The position numbers and the translations under genes are program-made. Positions 31,019 through 40,729 of a stretch of 64,000 bases of DNA are shown one piece after another (position 1 is the first letter of the stretch; the number at the start of each line of letters is the position of its first letter). The notes under the pieces were generated by a model that searched no databases, had not been told where the DNA came from, and worked only from the letters and a program-made list of their open reading frames with translations. Location: the NCBI RefSeq assembly GCF_039929605.1, contig NZ_JBDSQX010000136.1, positions 66,515 to 130,514 on the forward strand. Reading direction: 5' to 3'. Source of the stretch: Pelomonas sp039929605 (GTDB lineage Bacteria > Pseudomonadota > Gammaproteobacteria > Burkholderiales > Burkholderiaceae_C).

Positions 31019-33457
31019 TCATCGCGCAATCACATCGAGCCGCATCCGCTGCGTCGGCAGGCCTTCGACGGCAACTTCAACCACGATGGGGCCGGGCGAA
31101 GCGCCCGCGCGGACTGCCGCCACCATCCGACCGTGGAAGGTCTTGCGTTCGCCCGATTGCAGGCTGCTCGCATCGACGGGGTCGCCGTTGCCCGCGCCGC
31201 CCAGCACGCCGGCGCCGGTCACACTGACCTTCACCTGGCGATCATCGGCGCGCGCGTAGATGGGAACGCCGTCGCCGTCGGCCAGCTCGACCGTCACGTA
31301 GGCCAGGTCCTCGCCATTGGCCTTCAGCTGCGACCGGTCCGCAGTTGCCTTGAACGCCGCTGGCAGGCCTGCCGTGCGCAGCTCCCACTGGCCGGCGCGC
31401 CTGCCGTCCCGGTAGCCGACCGCCAGCAGGCGGCCCGGCGCATAGGGCACGACGAACCGGGCCTTGTATTCAGTGGCGAGGCCTACGGCCTGCCGCCCCA
31501 GGCTCTTGTCGTTCAGGAAGAGTTCGACCTCCGGGAACTCCGAATACACCGCGACGTTCAGCGGCTTGCCTTTCTGACCGGCCCACGACCAGCTGGGATG
31601 CACGTCCTCCAGCGTCCAGTCGTTGTGCGGGTCGCCTTCCGGGAAGGGGTAGTGCGGGAAGGCGCGAGTGCCAGCCGGCTGCTCGACGAAGGCCGCGATC
31701 GGGTCGATGCCGGTCTTCCACAGTACCTGGCGGTAGTAGGCGGCGGGACGCTTGCGCCCGGTAGCGTCGATCTCGCCGCAATAGGCCAGGTGCCACGGAT
31801 ATGGGCCCCAGGTCTTCCAGTCCTGCTTGGCGTTCACCCAGCCGATGCCGGCCTCGCCGAGGTAGTCGAAGGAGGTCCACACGAAATCGCCGATCACCCA
31901 CGGCAGGGTCTCCACCGGACGCCAGTAGTTGAAGGCGTAGCGGGACAGGGACTCGCCGCTGTACATGACACGCGACGGGTATTGCTCGTGGTCGCGTTCG
32001 AACAGGTGGGGCATGTAGTTGTAGCCGGCCGCGTCGAGCTCGCCATAGGCGCTGGCGATCGTCGGGGAGTCGATGCTGACCGCCTGGGTCACCGGCCGGG
32101 TCGCGTCGAGCTGGCGGACCCGCTGGACCAACATCCGTGCGGTCTTCGCGCCCTCGGGCGTGCCCTGCTCCCGGATCTCGTTGCCGATGCTCCAGAGCAG
32201 CACACTGGGGTGATTGCGGCCGCTGATGATCAGGCTGTCCAAGTCCTTCTGCCAGTTGTCAGCGAAGAAGCGGGCGTAGTCGGCGCTGGTCTTGCTGTTG
32301 CGCCAGGCGTCGAAGGCCTCGTTGATGACCAGCATGCCGAGCTCATCGGCAGCGTCCAGGGTGGCTTGGCTTGCTGGGTTGTGGGCGTTGCGGATGGCGT
32401 TGTAGCCGGCCGCCTTCAACAGCGCGACCTTGCGTGCATCCGCATCGGGAAGCCCGGCGGCGCCGAGCATGTAGTTGTCGTGGTGGATGTTGCCGCCGCG
32501 CAGCAGGACCTTCTCGCCATTGATGCGCAAGCCGTTTTTCGCATCGATCGCCACGGTACGGATGCCGAAGCGGGTCAGGCGCACATCGATCGCGACACCG
32601 TTGACGCGCACTTCCTGGCGAAGCAGGTAGAGATGCGGTGCCGACGGCCCCCACAGCCTGGGCTTGTCCACGGCCAGAGCTTGCCCTGCATCCACCTGGC
32701 CGCGCGCCGGCACGACATAACGCTTGCTGGCGCGGGCGACCGTCTCGCTGCCGTCGACGCTGGTCACGGCCGTGACCACTTCCACCTGTTGCGGCTTGGC
32801 CTGGCGGTTGGAGAGGCGTGTGCGAACGTCCAGGTCCGCCCGTTGACCGGTCGCGGCGCGGGTCGCTACCGCCACGCTGTCGGGGTCGATGTGCACCGGG
32901 TCCAGCAGTTCCACAGCCACCGGGCGGATCAGGCCCGAGCCGGCATACCAGCGCGACGACGAGTCCTCATGGCGCGCCCGCACGGCGATGACGTTGTCGC
33001 CCACCTTGACCTTGCCTGTCAGGTCCAGCGTGAATGCGGTGTAGCCGTAGCGATGCTGGCCCACAGGCTCGCCATTCAGCCAGATATCGGCGTCCATGTA
33101 GACGGCTTCGAACTTCAGCCGGACCACGCGGGCGGTTTCGGCCGAAGTCAGCGTGAGGTGACGCCGGTACCAGCCGGTGCCACCCGGGATGTAGCCGGAG
33201 TCGCGGCCACCCACGGTGGCAGGGTCGAAGGGTGGCGACCCGTCGGCCTTGTCCAGAATGGAGAAGTCGTGCGGCACGGCCACATGGCGCCATGCGCCGT
33301 CGTCGAAGTCGGGCCTCTCCGCTCCCTTGACCTCCCCCGCCATGAAACGCCAGCCCATTGAGAGACGGCGTTCCTCAGCGGTCGACGTGATCGAGACGAG
33401 CGCCAGCATCAGCGCCCATGGCAAGCGGCGCGTGAACTTGTTGAGCCTCAACATCAA
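31019..33457 (-). CDS. Glycoside hydrolase family 2 (beta-galactosidase type), exported
   Basis: 812 residues with a signal peptide (RLPWALMLALVSITSTAEE). GH2 domain order is visible: sugar-binding domain (WYRRHLTLTSAETARVVRLK), immunoglobulin-like domain, then the TIM barrel with acid/base Glu in LLWSIGNEIREQG and the nucleophile in VMYSGESLSRYAF. C-terminal domains of DUF4982 and Ig type follow (NDKSLGRQAVGL). It removes beta-linked sugars, probably galactose, from oligosaccharides in the periplasm. It is the last gene of the minus-strand sugar cluster, 215 bp after the other GH2 gene. Confidence 0.9.
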   Translation of the reverse strand: MMLRLNKFTRRLPWALMLALVSITSTAEERRLSMGWRFMAGEVKGAERPDFDDGAWRHVAVPHDFSILDKADGSPPFDPATVGGRDSGYIPGGTGWYRRHLTLTSAETARVVRLKFEAVYMDADIWLNGEPVGQHRYGYTAFTLDLTGKVKVGDNVIAVRARHEDSSSRWYAGSGLIRPVAVELLDPVHIDPDSVAVATRAATGQRADLDVRTRLSNRQAKPQQVEVVTAVTSVDGSETVARASKRYVVPARGQVDAGQALAVDKPRLWGPSAPHLYLLRQEVRVNGVAIDVRLTRFGIRTVAIDAKNGLRINGEKVLLRGGNIHHDNYMLGAAGLPDADARKVALLKAAGYNAIRNAHNPASQATLDAADELGMLVINEAFDAWRNSKTSADYARFFADNWQKDLDSLIISGRNHPSVLLWSIGNEIREQGTPEGAKTARMLVQRVRQLDATRPVTQAVSIDSPTIASAYGELDAAGYNYMPHLFERDHEQYPSRVMYSGESLSRYAFNYWRPVETLPWVIGDFVWTSFDYLGEAGIGWVNAKQDWKTWGPYPWHLAYCGEIDATGRKRPAAYYRQVLWKTGIDPIAAFVEQPAGTRAFPHYPFPEGDPHNDWTLEDVHPSWSWAGQKGKPLNVAVYSEFPEVELFLNDKSLGRQAVGLATEYKARFVVPYAPGRLLAVGYRDGRRAGQWELRTAGLPAAFKATADRSQLKANGEDLAYVTVELADGDGVPIYARADDRQVKVSVTGAGVLGGAGNGDPVDASSLQSGERKTFHGRMVAAVRAGASPGPIVVEVAVEGLPTQRMRLDVIAR

Positions 33458-33471
33458 TTTGTGTCCCAGGA

Positions 33472-33599
33472 CTGTCCGGTTAAATGAGCCGCGCCGCGCC
33501 TGACATCAAGCATTGATGCGGGTTGCAGGCCGACGCGCCCCAAAGTGACCCGCTCGACGCCGCTAACCAGTCGAACCTATTCAGCTTTCAACCGGACAG
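33472..33599. repeat. 128-bp segment bounded by CTGTCCGGTT inverted repeats
   Basis: CTGTCCGGTT at 33472-33481 and AACCGGACAG at 33590-33599 form 10-bp inverted ends; the similarity extends outward as ACTG and CAGT. The segment has no gene and lies between the two GH2 genes. It could be a short insertion-sequence relic or a MITE. Confidence 0.35.
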
Positions 33600-33672
33600 C
33601 AGTGAAGCCGCATAACGTTGCCGTTCAGTAGCCTGGTTCCGAGCGTAGCGATGACGAATCTGTTCCCGGTGT

Positions 33673-36561
33673 TCAGAAGATCTCGATCACCGTTGCAGCT
33701 GGGGCAAGGCCTTCGCTGACGGCGCGCAGCGTGGCGCGACCGGGGCTGCCGGTGGATTGCAGGATCACCTGCGCATGGCCGTTGAACACGCTGCGCTGCC
33801 ACGGCCCGGTGGACGTGGTGGTGCGCAGCGTCAACCAGCGCCGGCCGCCCTGGGCGTCGTCGAACAGCTGGCGCGTGCCGCCGGCCGGCGTCGCGAAGAC
33901 GAGGGTCAGCGCGTTGACGTCGGCCAGCTGGGCGGGGTCGAGGTCGATGACGCCCATGCCGTCTTCGCGGCGCGGGGTCACTGCCTTGCCGTTCAGGTAG
34001 ACCTGCTGGCCGGGCGTGATGTCGCCCACGAACAGCGCCGCGTGGCCCGCTGCCGCAGCCGGGCGGGCAAAGCTGGCGTGCACGACGTTCCAGGCGCCAT
34101 CGGCCGGCTGCTTCTCAATCGGCAACCAGGCGAAGGGGTCGCGCCAGCCGGCGCTGGCTGCGTCAGCGAGCAGTGCCGTCGCGTCTTCCTGCTTGGCCAC
34201 GGCTTTCTGGCGCCAGCCGTTGACGGCGGCGTAGCGGTGGAACTCGGCGGGCTTGTCGGCCTCGTGCGAACCGGGGTCGCCGTTGCCCATGCCGATCAGG
34301 CGCACCGGGCCCGAGACCTCGAAGCTGATGCGCTGGCTGGCGGTGGGCACCACGCGGCCCTCCCGGTCGACCACGCTGACCCTGACCACCGCCACATCGT
34401 CGCCATCGGCGCGGATGCGGGTGCGGTCCGCCGTCAGCCGCACCGCGCTGCCGTCGCCGGTGGTGGCCACGGTCTCGGTGACGACCAGCTTGCCTCCCTG
34501 GTAGCCGCGCGCCGTCAGGCTGCCCGGTGCATAGGGAACGCTCCACTGCAGGTGGGCGTAGCGCGCCAACGGCTTGCGGCCCAGCGACTTGCCGTTGAGC
34601 AGCAGCTCCACCTCGTCGGTGTTGGCGTAGACGCGCACGTCGATGGGCTGGCCTTCGCGGCCGGGCCAGTTCCAGTGCGGCAGCACGTGCACCATGGGCT
34701 CGGTGGTCCAGGCGGCCTTGAGGTACTGGCCGCTGTCCTTGAGCAGCCCGGTCGTGTCCATCATGCCGAACTGCGAGGAGACGGCCGGCCAGCCGTAGGG
34801 CGTGGTCTCGCCGCGGTAGTCGAAGCCGGTCCAGAAGAACACGCCGGCCAGGAAGGGGCGCTCGGCGTTGTAGCGCCAAGCCTCCTCGATCGACGCCGTC
34901 GACGCGCCGCCGGAGCGCTTGTCGTAGGCGGCGACGAACACATGCGCCGGATCGTCGGCATAGATGCCGCGTGTGGCGTAGGTCAGGCCTTCCTCGGTGA
35001 CGACCGATGCGCGCTCGGGGAAGCGCTTGTGCATGGCATCGATGTCGTGCTGGGCCTTGTAGTTGAAGCCCAGGACCTCGGAGCCCACCGCCGTGCCTTC
35101 GGGGCCACCGGAGCTGGACGCTGCCAATGTGGCCGGCCGCGTCGGGTCCATGCGCCTGACTATCGCCTGCATCTCGCGCGCCAGGCGCGTGCCGACGGCG
35201 GTGTTCTCGATGGCCCATTCCTCATTGCCTACCGACCACAGAATGACGGAGGGGTGGTTGCGGTCACGCCTCACCATGCGCTCCATCTCGTCACGGATCT
35301 GCGGCGCCGTGCCCATCATGCGGTGCTCGTCGATGACGAGGATGCCGAGCCGGTCGCAGGCCTCCAGCAGCTCGGGCGTGGCCGGATGGTGGGCCGAACG
35401 GATGGCGTTCACGCCCATGCCCTTGAGCATCTTCAGCCGCGCCTCGTGCATGGCGTCGGGCAGGGCAATGCCGATGCCGGCGTGGTCCTGGTGGTTGTTG
35501 ACGCCGTGCAGCTTGACGTGGCGGCCGTTGAGGAAGAAGCCGGCGTTGGCGTCGAAGCGGATGGTGCGGATGCCGAAGGGCGTGTCGTAGCTGTCGACCA
35601 CGCGGCCGCCGCTCTTCACGTGCGTCGTGAGCTTGTAGAGCTGCGGCGCCTCAAGCGACCACAGCTGCGGCGCCGTCACACGCAACGTGGCCGCCACGTC
35701 GGTGCTGGCGTCCACGCCCACGCGCCTTTCCGGCACGGTGGCGCGCGCCACGACGCGGCCGGCGGGATCGCGCAGTTCGTGCTCCAGGGTGAAGGACTCC
35801 GCCGCCTTGCCGTCGTTGCGCACTGTCGTGTCGACGGCCACCTCGGCACTGCCGCCGTTGACCGTGGCGCGCACGAAAGTGCCCTCGTGGCCCACGCGCA
35901 GCGGCTCGGTCTGGGTCAGCCAGACATGGCGGTAGATGCCCGCGCCTTCGTACCACCAGCCCTCCTGCGTGGTGGCGTCCACGCGCACGGCGACGACGTT
36001 GCGGCCGCCGTAATTCAGGTAGTCGCTGATGTCGACACGAAAGCTCGAATAGCCGCTGGCCTCGCGGTGCAGGTAGTGGCCGTTGACCCAGACCACGCTG
36101 TCGCGGAAGACGCCGTCGAACTCGATCGCAATGCGCTTGCCCTGTGCGGCTGCGGGAATGGCCAGCTCACGCCGGTACCAGCCGACGCTGTTCTCGGGGA
36201 AGGCCCGGCCGATGGCCTTGGAGCCGTGCGCCGCGCTGCCGCGCTCGGAGAACGGCAGTTCCACCGCCCAGTCGTGCGGCAGGTTCAGGCGGCGCCAGGT
36301 GCGGTCGTCGAACTCGGCGCCCGCGGGGCCGTCGCCAAAGCCGGCCTTGGCGAAGAAGAAGGACCGCGTGCCGTGGCCGAAGTCTTGCGCCTGGTCATGG
36401 GCGTGGCCGAGGGCGAAGCGCCAGCCGTCGTCGATGCGGGTGCGCTGGCGCCCGCCATCGGCGGCAGTGGCGCTGCCGACGGCAAAGGCCAGTGCGAGAG
36501 CCCAGAAGACCCAGGAGAAGGGGCGAAGTTGTCTCATCTTGATGTTTGACGTTGGGATCAT
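33673..36561 (-). CDS. Glycoside hydrolase family 2, exported
   Basis: 962 residues. A second ATG at 36537 would give MRQLRPFSWVFWALALAFAV, a typical signal peptide; ATG 36561 adds eight residues. Domains: galactose-binding-like (WYRRELAIPAAAQGKRIAIE), Ig-like, TIM barrel with acid/base Glu in ILWSVGNEEWAIE and nucleophile region VVTEEGLTYA, DUF4982 (VELLLNGKSLGRKPL) and a C-terminal Ig/galactose-binding extension. The GH2 is likely a beta-galactosidase or related exo-enzyme. Its start overlaps the stop of a Tat-signal-only ORF by ATGA. Confidence 0.92.
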   Translation of the reverse strand: MIPTSNIKMRQLRPFSWVFWALALAFAVGSATAADGGRQRTRIDDGWRFALGHAHDQAQDFGHGTRSFFFAKAGFGDGPAGAEFDDRTWRRLNLPHDWAVELPFSERGSAAHGSKAIGRAFPENSVGWYRRELAIPAAAQGKRIAIEFDGVFRDSVVWVNGHYLHREASGYSSFRVDISDYLNYGGRNVVAVRVDATTQEGWWYEGAGIYRHVWLTQTEPLRVGHEGTFVRATVNGGSAEVAVDTTVRNDGKAAESFTLEHELRDPAGRVVARATVPERRVGVDASTDVAATLRVTAPQLWSLEAPQLYKLTTHVKSGGRVVDSYDTPFGIRTIRFDANAGFFLNGRHVKLHGVNNHQDHAGIGIALPDAMHEARLKMLKGMGVNAIRSAHHPATPELLEACDRLGILVIDEHRMMGTAPQIRDEMERMVRRDRNHPSVILWSVGNEEWAIENTAVGTRLAREMQAIVRRMDPTRPATLAASSSGGPEGTAVGSEVLGFNYKAQHDIDAMHKRFPERASVVTEEGLTYATRGIYADDPAHVFVAAYDKRSGGASTASIEEAWRYNAERPFLAGVFFWTGFDYRGETTPYGWPAVSSQFGMMDTTGLLKDSGQYLKAAWTTEPMVHVLPHWNWPGREGQPIDVRVYANTDEVELLLNGKSLGRKPLARYAHLQWSVPYAPGSLTARGYQGGKLVVTETVATTGDGSAVRLTADRTRIRADGDDVAVVRVSVVDREGRVVPTASQRISFEVSGPVRLIGMGNGDPGSHEADKPAEFHRYAAVNGWRQKAVAKQEDATALLADAASAGWRDPFAWLPIEKQPADGAWNVVHASFARPAAAAGHAALFVGDITPGQQVYLNGKAVTPRREDGMGVIDLDPAQLADVNALTLVFATPAGGTRQLFDDAQGGRRWLTLRTTTSTGPWQRSVFNGHAQVILQSTGSPGRATLRAVSEGLAPAATVIEIF

Positions 36562-36725
36562 GGTTCGCTCGATTCGCTTCGGCTGCCTGTCGCGGCCAAT
36601 GCAGCAGGACGCGCGGCCGCAGCGGCCGCAGCGGCCGCGGACCCGCCGGACGCCGCAGCCAGACCAGCGCCTGCGACGGCGCGGACGAAGCTGCGGCGCG
36701 CTGGTTCATTGGGGACGGTACTCAT
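36558..36725 (-). pseudogene. Short ORF encoding only a Tat signal peptide
   Basis: 55 residues: MSTVPNEPARRSFVRAVAGA, an RR-x-F-x-R twin-arginine motif and hydrophobic alanine run, then an Ala-rich tail and the stop. No mature domain follows. AAGGCAAC lies before the ATG. The TGA overlaps the ATG of the GH2 gene. It is probably the front of a lost Tat-exported enzyme, though it could still be translated and couple ribosomes into the GH2 gene. Confidence 0.5.
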
Positions 36726-36755
36726 TCAGGTTGCCTTGCTCGTGGCACCGCGCAA

Positions 36756-37020
36756 TTACTGGGCGTTGTCAACGATGGCCTTGATCAGTTCAGGGAAGTA
36801 CTGAGCGCCGGTTGTGCGGTTGAACAGGCCGAACTGGTGGTTGTCGCTGTAGCCGTTGTCCCACCACACCGGCACGATGCCATGGCGCACCGCCGAGTTC
36901 GTCACGTACTTGGCCCATTCCGTGCGGTAGAAGCCCGTCGGGTCGTACTCGGACTTCAGGATGACGCCGTACTCGCCCATCAGCACGGGGATGCGGTCAG
37001 CAACTGGCCCTTGGCTGCGG
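36756..37020 (-). pseudogene. C-terminal fragment of a GH5 cellulase-type gene
   Basis: RIPVLMGEYGVI followed by WAKYVTNSAVRHGIVPVWWD, NGYSDNHQFGLFNRTTG and ELIKAIVDNAQ is the end of a family 5 endoglucanase, with the nucleophile Glu in GEYG. Everything before it is missing. From 37020 to the GH35 stop another short piece (MAERVLPFGDGTAIRVTTN) in a different frame cannot be assigned. The fragment lacks the acid/base region and cannot be an active enzyme. Confidence 0.7.
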
Positions 37021-37098
37021 ATGTGAGGTTGGTCGTCACTCGGATCGCGGTGCCGTCACCAAAGGGCAAAACGCGCTCGGCCATGACGCTATTGCCCT

Positions 37099-38733
37099 TC
37101 AGCGCGCGCGCGCCATCTTGACCTTGAGCATGATGGGCTCGGCCATCAGGTTCAGGCCACTGTCGACCTGGTCGCCGTTCCAGACGCGCTCCATCTGCCA
37201 GCGGCCCTTGTCGTCAAAGCTGCCTTCCTCGACGCGCAGCATGAAGCCGCTTGCTTGCGGCCCGCCTTCCATGCGCACGCGGGTGCGTTGGCCAACGATG
37301 AGGAACTCGTCGTCGCCGATCTGCGCAATGGCCACGCCGCCGCCGGGCTGTTCGGTGCCGGCCGGCCGCTCGTCTTTGCTGTCCCAAGCAAGGTCCCAAA
37401 ACTGCCATTGGCGGTAGGTCAGCTTGGCGACCCAGCCGCCCGGCAGCTCCAGCGACTGCGGCTTGCGGTCGTCGCCCTCAGCGGCACCGCGCGTGCGCCC
37501 TTCGAAGGCCCATTGCGCCCACTGGCGCTGGATGGGCCGGAAGGCGCCGAAGACGCGGGCGAAGGGCTCGACCATGGTCTTGTCGGCGCGCTTGGAGCCC
37601 AGCGGGAAGTTGGCGTAGTTGAAGTAGTCCAGGCCGAAGGGCGCCACACCCAGGGCGCCGCGGCCCAGCGCCGCGTAGATCCAGCGCGCATAGCCCTCGG
37701 CATTGCCGATCTCGGGAATCCACAGCGCGTTGTCCGGTCGCTGATACAGGCGCATGTTGGCCTTGATCCCCTCGGAGTTGGGCGTGTAGATGTCGGGCGC
37801 GACGATGTCGATGGCGGGCGCGGCGGCCTTGTAGATGTCGATGACGTCCCAGACCGGCCCACCGCTGGCGAAGTTGCCCTGCCAGGGCTTGGGCGGCTGT
37901 TCCAGCGCCTCGCGCAGCGCGCCGTTGACGTACATCGGTAGGTCGTAGACGGCGCGGCCGGCCTTGGCGATCTCACCGATGTAGCGGGCGATGGCCCAGG
38001 CGTGGAAGTACTCGTCGGCGTAGTCGCCATAGACCTCGCGCCAGTTGCCTGATGCGGCGGCCTTGGGCTTCTGGCGCGCCACCACTTCGGCGGGCACCGG
38101 CTGCTCGAAGGCCGCCTGGGCGGCGGGCGCGAAGTCGCGCACGAGGCCATAGGTGCCGGACTCGTTTTCGACCTGAACCATCAGCACGGTGCGCTCGGTC
38201 GCGTCGATCTTCTTCAGGTGAGCCATGAGCGCCACGAAGGCGCGCTTGTCGGCCTTGAGCGTCTCTTCGCCGAAGGGGCTGAAGCAGAAGTTGGGCTTGC
38301 CGTCGCGGTCCAGCATGGAAGGGAAACGCTTCCCATTGAGCTTGACCCAGTCGGGGGTGTACGAGCCGCCGGTGTTCTTCCAGGTCGCGAACCACAACAG
38401 CACGAGGCGCTTGTCCTGCTGCCGCGCTTCCTTGACCAGGACGTCGAGGAAGCTGAAGTCGAACTGGCCTTCCTGGGGCTCGACCTGCTGCCAGGCCACC
38501 GGCATCAACACGGTGTTGGCGTGCGCATCGTTGGCCGCGGCCCAGACCTTGCCCAGGGCTTTGGGATAGTTGCTGGAGTTGTGGGCCTGGGCGCCGAGCA
38601 TCAGGAAGGGTTTGCCGTCGACGAGCAAGGCATGGTGGCCGTCGCGCTGCACGAAACGCGGGGCTTCGGCCGCGCTGACGGGTATGGTCAGCATTGCGGC
38701 GAGTAGGGCCGCGATCAGGGAGGTCTTCTTCAT
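37099..38733 (-). CDS. Glycoside hydrolase family 35 beta-galactosidase, exported
   Basis: 544 residues with a signal peptide (SLIAALLAAMLTIPVSAAEA). GH35/GH42-like barrel with FLMLGAQAHNSSNYP at the start, acid/base region MVQVENESGTYG and nucleophile region WIPEIGNAEGYARW, then a DUF5597-type C-terminal domain. It releases terminal beta-galactose. 269 bp separate its start from the stop of the alpha-galactosidase; no gene was recognised there (38734-39002). Confidence 0.9.
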   Translation of the reverse strand: MKKTSLIAALLAAMLTIPVSAAEAPRFVQRDGHHALLVDGKPFLMLGAQAHNSSNYPKALGKVWAAANDAHANTVLMPVAWQQVEPQEGQFDFSFLDVLVKEARQQDKRLVLLWFATWKNTGGSYTPDWVKLNGKRFPSMLDRDGKPNFCFSPFGEETLKADKRAFVALMAHLKKIDATERTVLMVQVENESGTYGLVRDFAPAAQAAFEQPVPAEVVARQKPKAAASGNWREVYGDYADEYFHAWAIARYIGEIAKAGRAVYDLPMYVNGALREALEQPPKPWQGNFASGGPVWDVIDIYKAAAPAIDIVAPDIYTPNSEGIKANMRLYQRPDNALWIPEIGNAEGYARWIYAALGRGALGVAPFGLDYFNYANFPLGSKRADKTMVEPFARVFGAFRPIQRQWAQWAFEGRTRGAAEGDDRKPQSLELPGGWVAKLTYRQWQFWDLAWDSKDERPAGTEQPGGGVAIAQIGDDEFLIVGQRTRVRMEGGPQASGFMLRVEEGSFDDKGRWQMERVWNGDQVDSGLNLMAEPIMLKVKMARAR

Positions 38734-39002
38734 AGGGGAAGCTTTGTGATTCGCTTGCTGAGATCAGGCGCGATGGCTCGGGCGCAGAAGCGGTTGACGA
38801 GGTTTCCTGCTGATCGTTGTTGCACTGCGGACGAGTGGGCTTGACGGCAAAGACCTATTGGCAGTGGCTCGCTTGGGACAACTGTTCGTCATCTACGTGT
38901 GAGGAGGGCGCGTGATATTTCCGCCGGGATCTACGGGGCCGCGCGCTTGGCAAGGGCATCTTCAGGGAAGGACTCCTTGCGCGCCGCGCGGCCGGGCCCG
39001 CC

Positions 39003-40268
39003 TTACGGTTTCGCAGGGACGGTCAGGCGCAGCATCAGCACGCTGTGTGGCGCCAGCCGCGCTTCCAGTTTGCCGCTGGTGTCGCCCGTCTTCTTGCTCC
39101 ACAGGTCGGACCAGCGGTAGACGGCCTGCTTGAAATCGACCGATCGCTTGCTCAGGTCATCGCCCAGGACTTGCTTCTTCCAGTCATGGTGAACGTCGGC
39201 AGGCTGGTTGGAGCGGTTCAGGAACATCAGTGCCCAATCCCCGCCGTCGAGCGGCTTGGCGTAGAACTCCAGCGGACCGTCGACCAGGACGCGCAGCGCC
39301 TGCACACCCAGCTTGTCCTGGTTCACCGCGATCACGCCGGGGTTGGTGAGGATGCGGCGGGTCGACTCGGTCATGGAACGCAGGTCGTTGCCCAGGATGA
39401 GGGGCGAGGCCAGCATGGCCCAGATCGACAGATGGGCGCGGTCTTCATCCTCGCTCATGCCGTTGCCCACTTCGAGCATGTCCATATCGTTCCAGTGGCC
39501 CGGCCCTGCGAAGTTGCGCAGGTTTGCGTCAGCGTGCTTGTCGAGGATGCGCAGCACGCCCATACCCGTCGAGAAACCGGGATTGAACTGGCAGTCGAAG
39601 CAGTTATAGATATCGGGTGTGGTGCGCCACAGATGGCCGACTTTGCCGGCCCACTCCCACGGCTTGCTCATGCCCCATTCGCAGATGCTGAACACCATCG
39701 GACGGCCCGCCTTGGCGATCGCGTCGCGCATCGTGGTGTAGGCCGGTTCGGCGCTCATGCCTGGGGTGTCGCACCAGTCGTACTTGACGTAATCGATGCC
39801 CCAGCGCGCATAGACCAGCGCATCCTGGTACTCGTGGCCTCGGCTGCCGGGACGGCCGCCGCAGGTGGTGGCGCCAGCATCCGAGTAGATGCCGAGCTTG
39901 AGTCCCTTGCCATGCACATAGTCCGCCAGCGCCTTCATGCCGGATGGGAAGCGCTTGGCGTCCGGCTGGATGTTGCCATCGGCGTCGCGCTGGCCTTGCC
40001 AGCAATCGTCAATGTTCACGTACTGGTAGCCGGCGTCCTTCATGCCTGACTTGACCATGGCATCGGCGGTCTCGCGGAGCAGACGTTCGTCGATATCGCA
40101 GGCGAATTTGTTCCAGCTGTTCCAACCCATCGGCGGGGTAAGCGCCAGGCCTTCAGCCTTTTGAGCCCAGCTATTGCCTGCTACGCCAAAGAACAGGGTC
40201 AGCGCCGCGACGGCCATCATTGCCCAGCTCTGGAACGGCGACTTGTGTGTTGCGTGCTTTGTTTTCAT
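39003..40268 (-). CDS. Glycoside hydrolase family 27 alpha-galactosidase, exported
   Basis: 421 residues starting MKTKHATHKSPFQSWAMMAV, signal peptide ending near GNSWAQ. GH27 hallmarks are complete: LTPPMGWNSWNKFACDI, nucleophile Asp in YVKYDWCDTPG, ICEWGMSKPWEW, and the acid/base Asp in the GPGHWNDMDMLEVGN region. It removes alpha-1,6-galactose from galacto-oligosaccharides or galactomannan. A longer frame upstream exists but corresponds to a broken GH31 fragment, so ATG 40266-40268 was chosen. Confidence 0.93.
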   Translation of the reverse strand: MKTKHATHKSPFQSWAMMAVAALTLFFGVAGNSWAQKAEGLALTPPMGWNSWNKFACDIDERLLRETADAMVKSGMKDAGYQYVNIDDCWQGQRDADGNIQPDAKRFPSGMKALADYVHGKGLKLGIYSDAGATTCGGRPGSRGHEYQDALVYARWGIDYVKYDWCDTPGMSAEPAYTTMRDAIAKAGRPMVFSICEWGMSKPWEWAGKVGHLWRTTPDIYNCFDCQFNPGFSTGMGVLRILDKHADANLRNFAGPGHWNDMDMLEVGNGMSEDEDRAHLSIWAMLASPLILGNDLRSMTESTRRILTNPGVIAVNQDKLGVQALRVLVDGPLEFYAKPLDGGDWALMFLNRSNQPADVHHDWKKQVLGDDLSKRSVDFKQAVYRWSDLWSKKTGDTSGKLEARLAPHSVLMLRLTVPAKP

Positions 40269-40289
40269 TTCTGAATCACTCTCAGTTCG

Positions 40290-40556
40290 ATCAGTTGTAG
40301 GTAGCAATCGGCCGGCACGCTTTGGCCTCACCACCACCGCCAGACTCGGCTGGATGGTGGGCGACTCGACAAGGTAGGCCGCCACGCGCATCAGGTTCGG
40401 ACCGTAGAACAGAACGCTTTTGGTCATACCGTGTAGATGGAACCGCACGCCTTCCGCCGTTCGGCGCCAAGCAGAACCGTCGGACCGCGCGTCCGCCGGC
40501 AGCTGCTCGGCAGCGTCGAGCGCCGAAGGTTGCTGCCCTGTCTCGCGCGTCGGCAA
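40290..40556 (-). pseudogene. N-terminal fragment of a GH31-like gene
   Basis: The frame reads WRRTAEGVRFHLHGMTKSVL, FYGPNLMRVAAYLVES and SLAVVVRPK, matching the N-terminal beta-sandwich of GH31 alpha-glucosidases/xylosidases (G-V-x-F...V-x-FYGP-x-x-x-RV). The sequence then loses the pattern and the frame runs into the alpha-galactosidase start. Only about 50 residues are left. Confidence 0.4.
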
Positions 40557-40659
40557 ACGTGTGTACTAACGCGCAGGGCAGCACTCCTTCGGAGTAATTG
40601 TTGTGGTCGTCCTGGCCCAGGAACATACGGCTCTCGTTGCTTTTGCGACTCGATTCATG

Positions 40660-40702
40660 GGTTAATCAATTTTTGATTAGCCGGTTAATCAACTAATCAA
40701 AA
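40660..40702. promoter_or_regulatory. Cluster of TTAATCAA half-sites (LacI-type operator)
   Basis: GGTTAATCAA TTT TTGATTAGCC, then GATTAGCCGGTTAATC (near-perfect 16-bp palindrome centred on CCGG at 40681-40684), within the longer perfect inverted repeat TTTTGATTAG...CTAATCAAAA. The CCGG-centred dyad is typical of LacI-family operators. It lies just upstream of the minus-strand sugar cluster and downstream of the LacI gene. Confidence 0.7.
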
Positions 40703-40722
40703 AAGGTGCGGCCACGCCGCAC
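40697..40722 (-). terminator. Terminator of the LacI-family gene
   Basis: On the minus strand GTGCGG-CGTGG-CCGCAC followed by CCTTTTTTG. It ends the regulator transcript before the sugar cluster, so the cluster needs its own promoter. Confidence 0.75.
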
Positions 40723-40729
40723 GCGCATC

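Noticed and set aside
31019..33361. 792-residue plus-strand frame
   Set aside because: Antisense to the other GH2 gene; no domain features.
33757..36549. 930-residue open frame on the plus strand
   Set aside because: Antisense to the GH2 gene; composition is that of a GC-driven shadow without domain pattern.
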